Shown here piece by piece: positions 53,397 through 63,035 of a stretch of DNA of 64,000 bases (positions are counted from its first letter, which is position 1; the number at the start of each line of letters is the position of its first letter). The stretch is taken from positions 1 to 64,000 of the forward strand of contig SEBU01000007.1 in assembly GCA_004173475.1 (NCBI GenBank). The letters are read 5' to 3'. This DNA is from Gammaproteobacteria bacterium. GTDB lineage: Bacteria > Pseudomonadota > Gammaproteobacteria > Pseudomonadales > Cellvibrionaceae. The notes below the pieces were generated by a model, which did no database searches, had not been told where the DNA came from, and was given only the letters and a program-made list of their open reading frames with translations. A program made the position numbers and the translations under genes.

Positions 53397-56090
53397 ATGG
53401 ATAAACTCACTTTCACCACATTAGATGCCACACCAAAGCTGCCCCTAAAAAAATCTGTCGGGAAAAAAGTTTTACTGGCCTCAATTTTTTCCGCGCTAAC
53501 ATTTTCTGCTTTTACCTATGCCCAGCCACCAAGACCGGCGCCACTTCCTTATCAAGATCTTTCACTTAGTTTTGAAGCTCGTGCAAAAGATTTGGTGTCG
53601 CGTATGACGCTGGAAGAAAAAGTTCCTCAACTGATTAATGATGCTCCAGCGATTCCTCGTTTAGGTGTGCGTGAATACAATTGGTGGAACGAAGGTTTGC
53701 ATGGTGTTGCGGCCTTGGGTGATGCAACGGTATTTCCGCAAGCAATTGGTATGGCTGCCGCTTGGGATGACCAACTAATGCATAAAATCGGTGACGTTAT
53801 CAGCACCGAATTTCGCGCGAAACATTATTCAAAATTACACCGCTTTGGTGGCTCTGATTGGTTTGCCGGTTTAACTGTGTGGTCGCCCAACATTAATATT
53901 TTTCGCGATCCACGTTGGGGCCGTGGCCAAGAAACTTATGGGGAAGATCCTTATTTAACATCGCGTCTTGGAATTGGTTTTGTGAAAGGTTTGCAAGGCG
54001 ATGATCCGCGCTATTTGAAAACAGTTGCTACACCAAAGCACTATGCAGTTCATAGTGGGCCGGAAGCAGGGCGTCATCGCGATAACGTAAACCCTAGCGT
54101 AAAAGATCTTGAAGAAACTTATCTGCCAGCATTCCGCGCAACAGTTGTGGAATCAGATGCACAATCTGTAATGTGTGCTTACAACGCAATTGACGGTGTT
54201 CCTGCTTGCGCGAATAAACTTCTCTTGAAAGAAAATCTGCGCGAAAAATGGGGCTTCAAAGGTTTTGTAGTTTCAGATTGCGCCGCTGTGTTTGATATCT
54301 ATTACAAAGGCAGCCATGGTTTTACTGCAACGCCTGAAGAAGGAATTAAAGCGGCGTTTGATAGCGGAATGGATTTAATTTGTGGCGATGCCAATGAAGC
54401 AGACAACATCCACACTGCCGTTAAAAAAGGTCTCGTCTCCGAAGCTCAACTTGATACCGCATTGGTTCGTTTATTCACAGCAAGAATGCGCCTCGGCCAA
54501 TTCGATCCGCGTACCATGGTATTTCCAAAAATTACGCCTAATGACAATGACACCGAATCAAATCGTAAGCTAAACCGCTCGGTTGCTGAAAAATCCTTAG
54601 TGTTGCTAAAAAATAAAGAAGGATTTTTGCCATTCAAATCCTCTGTTAGCAAAATCGCAGTCATAGGCCCTAACGCGGATAGCGAAGGCGCATTGGTAGG
54701 TAATTACAATGGCAGCCCATCGCACCCGGTCACCGTGTTGAAAGGTATGCGCGCGCGTTTTGGTGAAGCAAATATTCAATACGCACAGGGAACAGGTTTG
54801 TTGGATCCGGTGCAATCGCCAATCCCTAACAACGTGCTGTGTGCAGATGCAAAATGTAAGAAGTCCGGCTTAAACGCTGAATACTACGCGGATAAAAATT
54901 ACAAAGATAAGCCACTCACCAAACGTGTTGATGCAAATGCAACCGTGAGTTGGAAAAACGAAGTAGCGAGCGGTGCTGTCCGGTGGACAGGTTTTGTAAA
55001 AGCGCCTGAAACCGGCACCTACTCAATGCGTTACCTTGCGGATGGCGGCTACCGTATTTGGATCAACGACAAACTCGTGATCGATGCGTGGAACGTGGAT
55101 TGGCGTCCTGTTATTGCGAGCGGCAATGTGGATATGAAAGCGGGTGAAACCTATCGCTTGAAGATCGAAGCATTCCAACGCGGCGAACAAGGTAACGAGC
55201 AGTTGGTGTGGAGTTTGCCATCGAATCCTGGTGTTGAATCCGCAGTAACTGCTGCAAAAAATTCCGACGCAATTGTTTTTGTTGGCGGTATAACCGCGCA
55301 AGTTGAAGGCGAGGAAATGCCCGTGCCTATGACGGGTTTCAGCGGTGGTGATCGTACCGACATCAATTTGCCGCATGCGCAACGTGAATTGCTGACGCGT
55401 CTTTATGAAACAGGCAAGCCGGTAGTCGTTGTATTAATGAATGGCAGTGCTTTAGCTGTTAACGAAGAAGACGCGCAAGCTACGGCGTTGGTTGAAGCTT
55501 GGTATCCGGGTGGGCAGGGCGGTGAAGCTGTAGCCTCTATGCTTGGGGGCGATTTTAGCCCGGCAGGTCGTTTGCCCTTAACCTTCTACAAATCATTGGA
55601 GCAATTGCCTGCGTTTAACGATTATTCCATGGCGAACCGCACCTACAAATATCACAAAGACGAAGTACTTTATCCGTTCGGTTACGGTTTGTCGTACACC
55701 AAATTCTCCTACGCTAATGTGAAATTACCAAAACAATGGGACGCAAATGGCGTGGCAACAGTTACCGTTGACGTAACCAATGCTGGCAATATGGACGCGG
55801 ACGAAGTTGTGCAGTTATACGCTTCACGCAAAGATATCGCGGGATCGCCGATTCGCAGTTTGGTTGGTTTCCAACGCGTAAACATTCCAAAAGGTAAAAC
55901 CCAGAAAGTCACCTTCCAATTGGATGACAGACGTTTGAGCACCGTGGACGATAAAGGTCAACGCGCGGTAGTACCCGGAACAGTGAATCTTTGGATAGGT
56001 GGTGGTCAACCAAACCAGCGCGGTGGATTGCAAGCTGCTGCGGGAACTGAAGCCAGTTTTGTGATTAAAAAGGGAAAAAATCTGCAGTAA
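53397..56090 (+). CDS. GH3 beta-glycosidase with PA14 insertion (xylosidase-type)
   Basis: 897 residues from ATG 53397 (GGGA upstream; the frame is open 29 codons further). Export signal with a long basic n-region, cleavage near TYAQ. GH3 N-domain: nucleophile Asp in GFVVSDCAA near 295, EGLHGVA and GRGQETYGEDPYL. GH3 C-domain is split by a PA14 carbohydrate-binding insert (about 515-640; GYRIWINDKLVIDAW), then EGEEMP, and a fibronectin-III-like C-terminal domain. The VREYNWWNEGLHG pattern is typical of the xylosidase/arabinosidase branch. It would act on xylo-oligosaccharides in the periplasm or outside. Confidence 0.9.
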   Translation: MDKLTFTTLDATPKLPLKKSVGKKVLLASIFSALTFSAFTYAQPPRPAPLPYQDLSLSFEARAKDLVSRMTLEEKVPQLINDAPAIPRLGVREYNWWNEGLHGVAALGDATVFPQAIGMAAAWDDQLMHKIGDVISTEFRAKHYSKLHRFGGSDWFAGLTVWSPNINIFRDPRWGRGQETYGEDPYLTSRLGIGFVKGLQGDDPRYLKTVATPKHYAVHSGPEAGRHRDNVNPSVKDLEETYLPAFRATVVESDAQSVMCAYNAIDGVPACANKLLLKENLREKWGFKGFVVSDCAAVFDIYYKGSHGFTATPEEGIKAAFDSGMDLICGDANEADNIHTAVKKGLVSEAQLDTALVRLFTARMRLGQFDPRTMVFPKITPNDNDTESNRKLNRSVAEKSLVLLKNKEGFLPFKSSVSKIAVIGPNADSEGALVGNYNGSPSHPVTVLKGMRARFGEANIQYAQGTGLLDPVQSPIPNNVLCADAKCKKSGLNAEYYADKNYKDKPLTKRVDANATVSWKNEVASGAVRWTGFVKAPETGTYSMRYLADGGYRIWINDKLVIDAWNVDWRPVIASGNVDMKAGETYRLKIEAFQRGEQGNEQLVWSLPSNPGVESAVTAAKNSDAIVFVGGITAQVEGEEMPVPMTGFSGGDRTDINLPHAQRELLTRLYETGKPVVVVLMNGSALAVNEEDAQATALVEAWYPGGQGGEAVASMLGGDFSPAGRLPLTFYKSLEQLPAFNDYSMANRTYKYHKDEVLYPFGYGLSYTKFSYANVKLPKQWDANGVATVTVDVTNAGNMDADEVVQLYASRKDIAGSPIRSLVGFQRVNIPKGKTQKVTFQLDDRRLSTVDDKGQRAVVPGTVNLWIGGGQPNQRGGLQAAAGTEASFVIKKGKNLQ

Positions 56091-56101
56091 TTTTTAACAT
56101 C

Positions 56102-56128
56102 GGCGCGCCTGGAGCGCGCCTTTTTTTT
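56102..56128 (+). terminator. Rho-independent terminator of the GH3 gene
   Basis: GGCGCGC and GCGCGCC pair around CTGGA and are followed by eight T, 12 bases after the stop. Confidence 0.95.
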
Positions 56129-56299
56129 CCTGTCCATTTTTCAATTCACCGTACGTTGTTTTACCTTTCATAACGTCGAGATGCTTTCAAATAGCATTTA
56201 AATAATCTTAAATGACTTTCGAAATATTAACGCTATTTTATGGCTGAGCGATTCGGCTTTCTTTTTTAAATTATTATCAAATTATTAGAGTTCACATTC

Positions 56300-56707
56300 A
56301 TGAAAAAATTAATTCTTATCTTGAGCGTTTTGGCAGGCGCTTGTTTACCTTTAATGCAAGTAAATGCTGAAGAACAAACTCCGGTTTATGAATTGCGCAT
56401 CTACACAACTCACCCCGGTAAAATGCCAAATTTATTGGCGCGCTTTAAAAACCACACGTGTAAATTGTTTGAGCGCCACGGCATGGTGAACGTTGGTTAT
56501 TGGGTGCCTGCAGATAAGAAGGATAGCAACAAACTGTATTACATGTTGAAGCACGAAAGTCGCGCGGCAGCTGAAGCATCCTGGAAAGCTTTCGGAGCAG
56601 ATCCTGAATGGATTAAGGTAAGCACTGAAAGTGAAGCCAAGGGAAAAATCGTTGCAGGCGTGGAATCAACCTTTTTAACGTCTACCGAATTTTCCGCACT
56701 TAAATAG
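56300..56707 (+). CDS. Secreted NIPSNAP-family protein
   Basis: 135 residues with a signal peptide (KKLILILSVLAGACL, cleavage near VNAEE). The NIPSNAP dimeric alpha+beta barrel pattern follows: VYELRIYTTHPGKMPNLLAR, a region around FERHGMVNVGYWVP, LYYMLKHESRAAAEASWKAF, and the C-terminal FLTSTEFS. The biochemical role of the family is unclear. It stands alone between convergent terminators. Confidence 0.88.
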   Translation: MKKLILILSVLAGACLPLMQVNAEEQTPVYELRIYTTHPGKMPNLLARFKNHTCKLFERHGMVNVGYWVPADKKDSNKLYYMLKHESRAAAEASWKAFGADPEWIKVSTESEAKGKIVAGVESTFLTSTEFSALK

Positions 56708-56721
56708 TGGAATTGAAATCG

Positions 56722-56752
56722 AGCTGGGTGCGAATTTAATTCGCACCCAGCT
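56722..56752. terminator. Hairpin overlapping the patatin gene stop codon
   Basis: AGCTGGGTGCGAA and TTCGCACCCAGCT pair perfectly around TTTAA, and the TAA of the leftward gene (56738-56736) lies in the loop. It sits between convergent genes and could serve both, though T-runs are short. Confidence 0.7.
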
Positions 56753-58961
56753 GCATATAAATATTAAAACGTTGGTGTTGAGAAAATCCTATTCCTAGAT
56801 AGGCCGGTCCCAAAGGTGTTTCTCCGCCGAGATAAATAACCGCGGAGTTTAGCCATTCATCACTCGTGGTAAAGGTATAAGCGTTTTCTAATTTTGCCCC
56901 TTCCAAACCCACGCCGAGGCGTAAATCGCCGCTAAAACCGAGCGGCATGCGTCCAATAATTCGCTCCGCACGTAAATGTGTATAGAGTGCGTTGTCAGCA
57001 ATAATTTGCGAGCTCGCGTAGGCGGATAGATTTAAAAACCCGCCGAGGTAAGCTGCGTCGGCAAAGGGTAGTGCGCCGTAGGTAGAGCGTGTATAGGATG
57101 TGCGGCTCGCGAGTACAAAATTATCAACCGGAATAGCGATATTAAATTCTCCGCTCAATTTTCCGTAACCCTGACGTTTGGAATCAAAATAACTTAAACG
57201 GCCAGACCATCCGCGCGAAGGAAAGTGCAGTCGATTGCGCTGATCAATAAACACATCAAATAAACCGCCGCCGAATTTATCGTGAAAATTACCCAGATCT
57301 ATTTCGCTTACGTCTGAGGTGCTTTTAATATCATATTCGCGCCAGCTGATTTTTGCCTGACCATAAATGCCCAGGTTACGGCCTAGTGCAAGATCGGAAT
57401 AGTTACGGCTTACATCATACTCGGCAATTTTTTTGTCATTACTATAGATATCGAGCACTTCGCTTCGACGGTAATAAGACGGCTGAATAAAATACGTCTG
57501 CCGTGGATTCAAGGGTTGATAAAACTCTGCTTCAACGCCTGGATTACTACCCAGGTCGGCTGTTCCAAAGAATTCACCGCCGTATTTATTCAGCCAGGTA
57601 CTTCTGTATGCGGCGCGAAGATCAAAATTGGTATCGCGCATGTATTCATTATTAATGTCAAAGCCAAACGTAAAATAATCCGAGCTCCAGGTGGTTTCCT
57701 GAACATCTACGTGCAGGATATTTTTTGCATTGCGGGTTTCAATGTTGTAGTCAACATTTTCGTAAAAGCCGTCGCCGTAAATTCGAATTAAATCCTTTTC
57801 AAGTTGCTCGCGATTAAAAACTGCGTCGGTTTTTTGCTGGATGTGCTTGGCAATGTAGTCCGGTGATTGACGGTGTAATGGACTGATAACAATTTGATCA
57901 ATATGAACGGGATCTTTGGGCGGGTTATTTTTCTCGCTGCGCCACGCAGCGTAAGTAGACTCATCCACAGAATATAATCTTAATTTCTCCAGCTGCTCTT
58001 CCGTTGATCGCTTCCCTATATCTGCCGCTTTGGAATATTCACTGAAATCTGCAGGCGAAAAATCCCCAAGTGCCGGCGTTAAATAAATATCATCAGGCGT
58101 CAGGGACTTCACTGAATGGGCGACATTTTGTTTTGCCAAAATGCCGATCATCTGCGTCGTTATGGTTAACAGAGAGCTTACCTGTTCGGCAGGTTTCAGC
58201 GTGGTGCCGACATTAACGGCAATAATAATATCGGGATTACACAGTTCTCGTGCAACATCAACCGGTAGGTTGTCAACGAGGCCACCGTCAACCAGTTTGT
58301 GACCTTCATAATCAACCGGGGTCATAAAACCTGGCACTGACATGCTGGCGCGCATTGCCATTGGCAAACTGCCTTTTTTAAAAACAAATTTTTCACCTGT
58401 GCCTATATCCGTAGCCACAATAGCCAAGGGTAGGGTAAGGTCTTCAATGTTACGTGCGTTGTAATCTGCTCCAACGAGTAAATTAAAAAATAGTTTTATT
58501 TTTGTGCCCGAAATCATGCCAGGTTTTATTTGGTAGCCACTCTTGGTTACACCTAACTCAGTGCCTGATAAGAACCGGCGAGTGACACGCTTTTTTCGAA
58601 AACCAAGTTGCGCGTAATCTGCGGCATCAAGAAAAAGATTCGTCCAATCCGCTTTGTCTAATTGCTCACGCATTTGTGCCGGTGACAAACCCGCTGCGTA
58701 TGCACCTGCAGTTAAACCGCCCATGCTTGTACCCACTACGCAAGCCAAGGGAATGCGTTCACGCTCAAGCACTTCGAGTACACCAATATGTGCAGCACCG
58801 CGCGCACCTCCGCCACCCAAAACAAGAGCAATACGTGGATGCTTTGAAATCTCTGGAGTTGATGTTTGTGCGTGCGATAAATTGCAAAAAACCAGAAAAA
58901 ATACAATAACGTAAAAATTAAGGGAATATTTTTTTAAATAAAAATTGCGAAAAAAATTCAT
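56736..58961 (-). CDS. Patatin-like phospholipase with POTRA and beta-barrel (PlpD/type Vd secretion)
   Basis: 741 residues from ATG 58961 (a TTG 15 bases earlier is the alternative). Signal peptide to about NLSHAQ. Patatin domain (about 40-300): oxyanion loop GGGGARGAAH, nucleophile Ser in GTSMGG and Asp in VDGGLVDNLP. A POTRA-like domain (about 330-400) and a 16-strand-type Omp85 beta-barrel (about 420-741) ending in YMQLGAN follow. This is the architecture of PlpD, a self-secreting phospholipase. The outer-membrane location is inferred from the barrel. Confidence 0.92.
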   Translation of the reverse strand: MNFFRNFYLKKYSLNFYVIVFFLVFCNLSHAQTSTPEISKHPRIALVLGGGGARGAAHIGVLEVLERERIPLACVVGTSMGGLTAGAYAAGLSPAQMREQLDKADWTNLFLDAADYAQLGFRKKRVTRRFLSGTELGVTKSGYQIKPGMISGTKIKLFFNLLVGADYNARNIEDLTLPLAIVATDIGTGEKFVFKKGSLPMAMRASMSVPGFMTPVDYEGHKLVDGGLVDNLPVDVARELCNPDIIIAVNVGTTLKPAEQVSSLLTITTQMIGILAKQNVAHSVKSLTPDDIYLTPALGDFSPADFSEYSKAADIGKRSTEEQLEKLRLYSVDESTYAAWRSEKNNPPKDPVHIDQIVISPLHRQSPDYIAKHIQQKTDAVFNREQLEKDLIRIYGDGFYENVDYNIETRNAKNILHVDVQETTWSSDYFTFGFDINNEYMRDTNFDLRAAYRSTWLNKYGGEFFGTADLGSNPGVEAEFYQPLNPRQTYFIQPSYYRRSEVLDIYSNDKKIAEYDVSRNYSDLALGRNLGIYGQAKISWREYDIKSTSDVSEIDLGNFHDKFGGGLFDVFIDQRNRLHFPSRGWSGRLSYFDSKRQGYGKLSGEFNIAIPVDNFVLASRTSYTRSTYGALPFADAAYLGGFLNLSAYASSQIIADNALYTHLRAERIIGRMPLGFSGDLRLGVGLEGAKLENAYTFTTSDEWLNSAVIYLGGETPLGPAYLGIGFSQHQRFNIYMQLGAN

Positions 58962-59006
58962 CCGGTTTTCACTCAATCCAATTATTGCTGTATTAAAAAG
59001 TAGGTG

Positions 59007-59729
59007 TCATCGGCACAATTCGTAGGTGCATATATTCACTGCAGAAGCGAGATTTAGCGATTCAATAGCACCTGAACCACTAATGGTAAAAGCCTGTGCA
59101 TTTAGTTCGGCTAATTTTTCGTGCGGAACACCGCGAGCTTCATTGCCAAATAAATAGCAATCGAATCTCTTGAAATCCGGATTGCTTAATGAGCTGCCTT
59201 GTATATCCAGGCAAGCGATTTCAGCAAAACGTTGTGACAAGGATGCGAGTGGTACATCTAATTCCATTGGGACATGAAAAATCGCGCCCATACTGGAGCG
59301 AACAACTTTGGGATTGTATGGATCAACCGAGTTGGGGCTTAACAGTAAACGAAAACTTCCAAACCACGCCAGCGTACGCAAAATCGTGCCCAAATTTCCA
59401 GGGTCTTGCACTTCATGCAAATAAATTGCGCGTTCATTTTCAGCGGATGTAATAGGTGTCGATAAAAAAGGCACTACCGCAATAATTCCTTGCGGTGTTT
59501 TGGTGTCGGAGATTTGCGCCATTTGCTTTTCAGTCACCAGATGTTTTTTAAACTGGCTCGGAAAATCCTTGAAGGATTCGGTAGCGTAAATTTCGCAATT
59601 TTTTAAGGAGTGGTTATTTGCAGATGCTTTTTCCAATTCCAGAATCAAATGCTCACCTTCAACTAAAAAATGACCAAACTCTGTACGATATTTTTTTTGA
59701 TTAAGTTTTTTTATGTCGTCGAGTTTCAT
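59007..59729 (-). CDS. TrmH/SpoU-family RNA methyltransferase
   Basis: 240 residues. SpoU knot motifs are all visible: DPGNLGTILRTLAWFG (motif 1), FGNEARGVP (motif 2) and ESLNLASAVNI (motif 3). The N-terminal part (about 1-90) is an RNA-binding substrate domain like that of RlmB-type enzymes. It methylates a 2'-O position of rRNA or tRNA using SAM. Target not determinable. It lies 45 bases upstream of the patatin gene on the same strand. Confidence 0.92.
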   Translation of the reverse strand: MKLDDIKKLNQKKYRTEFGHFLVEGEHLILELEKASANNHSLKNCEIYATESFKDFPSQFKKHLVTEKQMAQISDTKTPQGIIAVVPFLSTPITSAENERAIYLHEVQDPGNLGTILRTLAWFGSFRLLLSPNSVDPYNPKVVRSSMGAIFHVPMELDVPLASLSQRFAEIACLDIQGSSLSNPDFKRFDCYLFGNEARGVPHEKLAELNAQAFTISGSGAIESLNLASAVNICTYELCR

Positions 59730-59903
59730 AGTTTTTGGCTTATGGCGGCGGGATCAGTTAACGAAGTGCGGCGATTGTAGCATCCAGACTTACGCCAAAC
59801 AAAATAAGCCGGGCAGGCGAGTGTAATACCTGTATTTATTGCAGATGCTAATTAATGAGAGAGTTGTTTAGGTTTTGGAGGAAGGGGGACGGAGCTTGAA
59901 GAT

Positions 59904-59927
59904 CCGATGGGAGCGAGCTCCCATCGG
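59904..59927. repeat. Perfect 11-bp palindrome after the GH10 gene
   Basis: CCGATGGGAGC and GCTCCCATCGG flank GA. It is 21 bases after the GH10 stop on the minus strand, without a T-run, and may be a terminator or a genomic repeat. The rest of 59730-59947 shows nothing else. Confidence 0.6.
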
Positions 59928-59947
59928 AAGGTAACGCAGGCTAAGGT

Positions 59948-62830
59948 TTATTTAGCAGTTACTACAAAATCGTCAACGAATAGATTAATTCCGCCAGCGG
60001 GCCCTTCAGCGTAAATTAGAAAATCGTTAATCACACAGTCGGCTGGAATTACCAGGTCACCTGTTAGTGTCGTCCAACTTCCTTCGGTTACTGCAGAGGT
60101 ATTTGCTACCCAGCTATAGGTTGTATCAGCTCCACAGGTAAGCTTGCGGGTAATGTTCACTGGTGCGCTTGCTGCGCCCTGAATAGCAACGCTCATGCTA
60201 ACTGCATAGGTTTTACCGGCGCTAAGAGCTGGCTTCAAGTCGTTGTAAGCCGCTGGGCCATTGCCGCTACGACCACTCAACTTCAGACTATAACTGCCGG
60301 ATTTTGCTAATTCAGTTGATGCGGCAACAGAGCCATCCCAAGAGAACCAGCCATTGACGTTACCCAATTCAAAACCACCGTTGTTAACCAAATTTGGGGT
60401 CGTGATAACTTCACGTACTGAAACGTCATCCAGATAAATATCAATTCCGCCTGCAGGACCTTCGGCAAAAATCAACAAATCTGTTAAGTCACATTGCGGC
60501 ACATTTAATTCACCGGATAATTCAACCCACTGCAAATTATTGATAGTGACGGGGTTAATCAGCCAGCTATAAGAGTCAGAGCCCGCGCAACCAATTTTGG
60601 TGGTTATGTTCACGTTCGCTGATGGTGCACCCGCAATGCTTGCCCATAGTTTCACCGCATATTTACCACCAGGTTTTACTGCAGATTTTAAACTGTAAGC
60701 AGCAGGACCATTGCCAGAGCGATTAGCCAGTTTCAATGCATAGCTGCCGGAGTGTAGATTTATGGTGTCGGCAGTTATCACACCGTCCCAACTAAACCAA
60801 CCATTCGCAGTTCCATTTTCGAAATTGCCATTGGTAACCAGATTTGCGCCCAATCCTGCACCTGTCTCAGGAGCGTGGAATTTCACTGAATCTAAATTGG
60901 CAACGCCATATACATTATTAAACTTGATATAGACGTCGTGCTGGCCACTCACCACCGGCCATGGAATAGTTACAGTTTTTGCAGTGCCCCAACCGCCACT
61001 GAATTCCAGATTTTTTTCAGCCAACGGCGCTGCATCCAGACTGTCGAGGTGGAAAGAAACTGATCCAACTTCAGTATTGCCTTTGATATAGGTGATACTT
61101 AATTTGTCCCACGTCGTTTGGAAGTTAACTTTTTTGAAGGAAATCCAATCGCCCGGATCGGTATAAGCTACAACATCACCACCGGCGAGAATTCCCTTAC
61201 CATCATCGTATTCCTCAGCTTGTAAAGTGAGGCCTGCAGCATCGCCGCTCCAACCCGTTGGAGTGTAAATTGGCACTGCGCAATTGGTTCCGCCGGCTAC
61301 GTAACACAACATCCATTCAAAACCAGGACGCAATGTTTTATTGGTGCGAATCAAGTAAGCATTTTCCCGCCACATTTGGCCTTGCAAATGGCCCCAGTGA
61401 GTAATACCTACGACTGATGGGTTATCCCAGAAAATACTGAATAAATCGCGAACACGATTAGCGTGTTGCGCATCGTTTTTGAAGTTGAGGTCAAACTCGG
61501 AAATGTAAATTGGCAAACCAGTTGCAGCCAATGCATTCAGGTTTTGTTTGACTTCAGCTAACTCGGCGCGCTCAAGGAAATGCGCTTGCAAACCTATGCC
61601 GTCGATCAGATCGCGCTGTTTCAGCAGGTTGATTATTTGTAGGTAATCTTGAGTGAAAGACGAGAAGATTTCGATGTTGTAGTCGTTAAGCAGCAGCTCC
61701 GATTTCGGAAAATATTGGCGCGCAAGCTCGTAGGATTTGATGACCCAATCCCAGCCGGTTGCCCCTGAACCACCTAGAGCATCGCGAAATGCTGGCGCAG
61801 CGTGCAAAGGCTCATTGACGACATCGATCATTTGCAGATCGGGATAACGTTGCGCAACTGCAGCCATCCATTCTTTAATTTCGGCTAATTGTTCCGCTGG
61901 GCTTAAACCCGCCATCCACGCCGGCGCTTGCTCGCCCCAAATTAATGTATGCATTTTGAAAGGCATACCATTGGCTTTCGCAAAATTGTAGGCCTTATCT
62001 AATTCATCCCAATTCATTACATTGCGTGTGCCTTCAACGCTACCCCATTTACCGCCATTGGCAGGCGTTAATTGGTCGAAATATAAAGGAAGGTCTTCAT
62101 AGTCTACGGCTGCGTTTGGCGCAGTACCGAGGAAGCGATTACCAATAGCAGTAAATACGCGCACAGCATTAGAGCTGGTTTTATTGCCACTGGGGTCATA
62201 AGCCGTCGCTGTATAAACGTTACGGCCGTTGTCGTTACTTGTAACAGGAATACTTAATTTGAAAGGGGCTTTGGTAACCTGGCCAATTACTTTTCCATTA
62301 ACTTCGAACACAACTTTGCGCACAGCTACGTTATCTGTTGCTTGTGCGTCTAGCGTGATAGTTGCATTGCTGGTAAATAATTTTTTGTTTGCACTTAAGC
62401 TGACAACAGGTGCGTCGTTATCACATTTTTTTCCGTTGATTGAAATGATGTAGCCGGCTGGTGTGCTGTAAACGCCATTAGCAGTGTATTTGAAATTGAA
62501 TGCGCTGCCTTTGGAAATTCCCTTGTGCTGTAAATTAGACGGAGAAGTTATGAAATACCCACCTTCAGCAGCGCTGTAATCTCCCTGATTAACATCACGC
62601 ATGCTGGCGTTGCCAATGTCCAGCAAAATTTTAAAACTGGTGGCAACCTCACCGGTGTTGTTTGCCACGTCAGTCCGGGCGTGATACGAAGCCGGGTTAG
62701 GCATGGTTGCCTGGAGTGCCGAGCTGAGGCTGTAACCACAATTGCCGGGATTATTTGTTTGTGCATGCGAACCCGCGCTAAACGCGAGCAGGCCCACCGC
62801 ACCTATGAGCGGAAAAAAGTTGATGGACAT
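59948..62830 (-). CDS. GH10 xylanase with CBM2-like, Ig-like, CBM6 and two CBM4/9-like modules
   Basis: 960 residues; AGGAGACTTAA precedes the ATG. Signal peptide to about GSHAQ. An N-terminal region (about 27-138) has paired Cys and a CBM2-like beta pattern but is diverged; then an Ig-like domain (about 140-228), GH10 catalytic domain (about 230-525; acid/base Glu in VVNEPLH near 343, nucleophile in ISEFDL near 448), CBM6 (about 545-660; LQAEEYDDG ... GDWISF), and two tandem CBM4/9-like domains (about 668-810 and 815-958) with near-repeated NGWFSWDG and SGNGPAAY segments. An extracellular xylanase with multi-point binding. No Ser linkers, unlike the other xylanases here. Confidence 0.92.
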   Translation of the reverse strand: MSINFFPLIGAVGLLAFSAGSHAQTNNPGNCGYSLSSALQATMPNPASYHARTDVANNTGEVATSFKILLDIGNASMRDVNQGDYSAAEGGYFITSPSNLQHKGISKGSAFNFKYTANGVYSTPAGYIISINGKKCDNDAPVVSLSANKKLFTSNATITLDAQATDNVAVRKVVFEVNGKVIGQVTKAPFKLSIPVTSNDNGRNVYTATAYDPSGNKTSSNAVRVFTAIGNRFLGTAPNAAVDYEDLPLYFDQLTPANGGKWGSVEGTRNVMNWDELDKAYNFAKANGMPFKMHTLIWGEQAPAWMAGLSPAEQLAEIKEWMAAVAQRYPDLQMIDVVNEPLHAAPAFRDALGGSGATGWDWVIKSYELARQYFPKSELLLNDYNIEIFSSFTQDYLQIINLLKQRDLIDGIGLQAHFLERAELAEVKQNLNALAATGLPIYISEFDLNFKNDAQHANRVRDLFSIFWDNPSVVGITHWGHLQGQMWRENAYLIRTNKTLRPGFEWMLCYVAGGTNCAVPIYTPTGWSGDAAGLTLQAEEYDDGKGILAGGDVVAYTDPGDWISFKKVNFQTTWDKLSITYIKGNTEVGSVSFHLDSLDAAPLAEKNLEFSGGWGTAKTVTIPWPVVSGQHDVYIKFNNVYGVANLDSVKFHAPETGAGLGANLVTNGNFENGTANGWFSWDGVITADTINLHSGSYALKLANRSGNGPAAYSLKSAVKPGGKYAVKLWASIAGAPSANVNITTKIGCAGSDSYSWLINPVTINNLQWVELSGELNVPQCDLTDLLIFAEGPAGGIDIYLDDVSVREVITTPNLVNNGGFELGNVNGWFSWDGSVAASTELAKSGSYSLKLSGRSGNGPAAYNDLKPALSAGKTYAVSMSVAIQGAASAPVNITRKLTCGADTTYSWVANTSAVTEGSWTTLTGDLVIPADCVINDFLIYAEGPAGGINLFVDDFVVTAK

Positions 62831-63035
62831 TTAAGTCTCCTGGTTTTATTAATTATCGAGATGGAGCTAAGACTATTCACTTTGCCGAGCGCATCTCGAA
62901 CCAGAGGCGACCCACATCACAAACGGCCTTATAGTTGGTCATACTAGAAGGTCAATGGCATCAAAATCAACGATTGTTACCGGGTCCCTCAGATTAAATT
63001 TTTATGCAATTCGCTTCCAGGCAGTCCTTTTGTTA

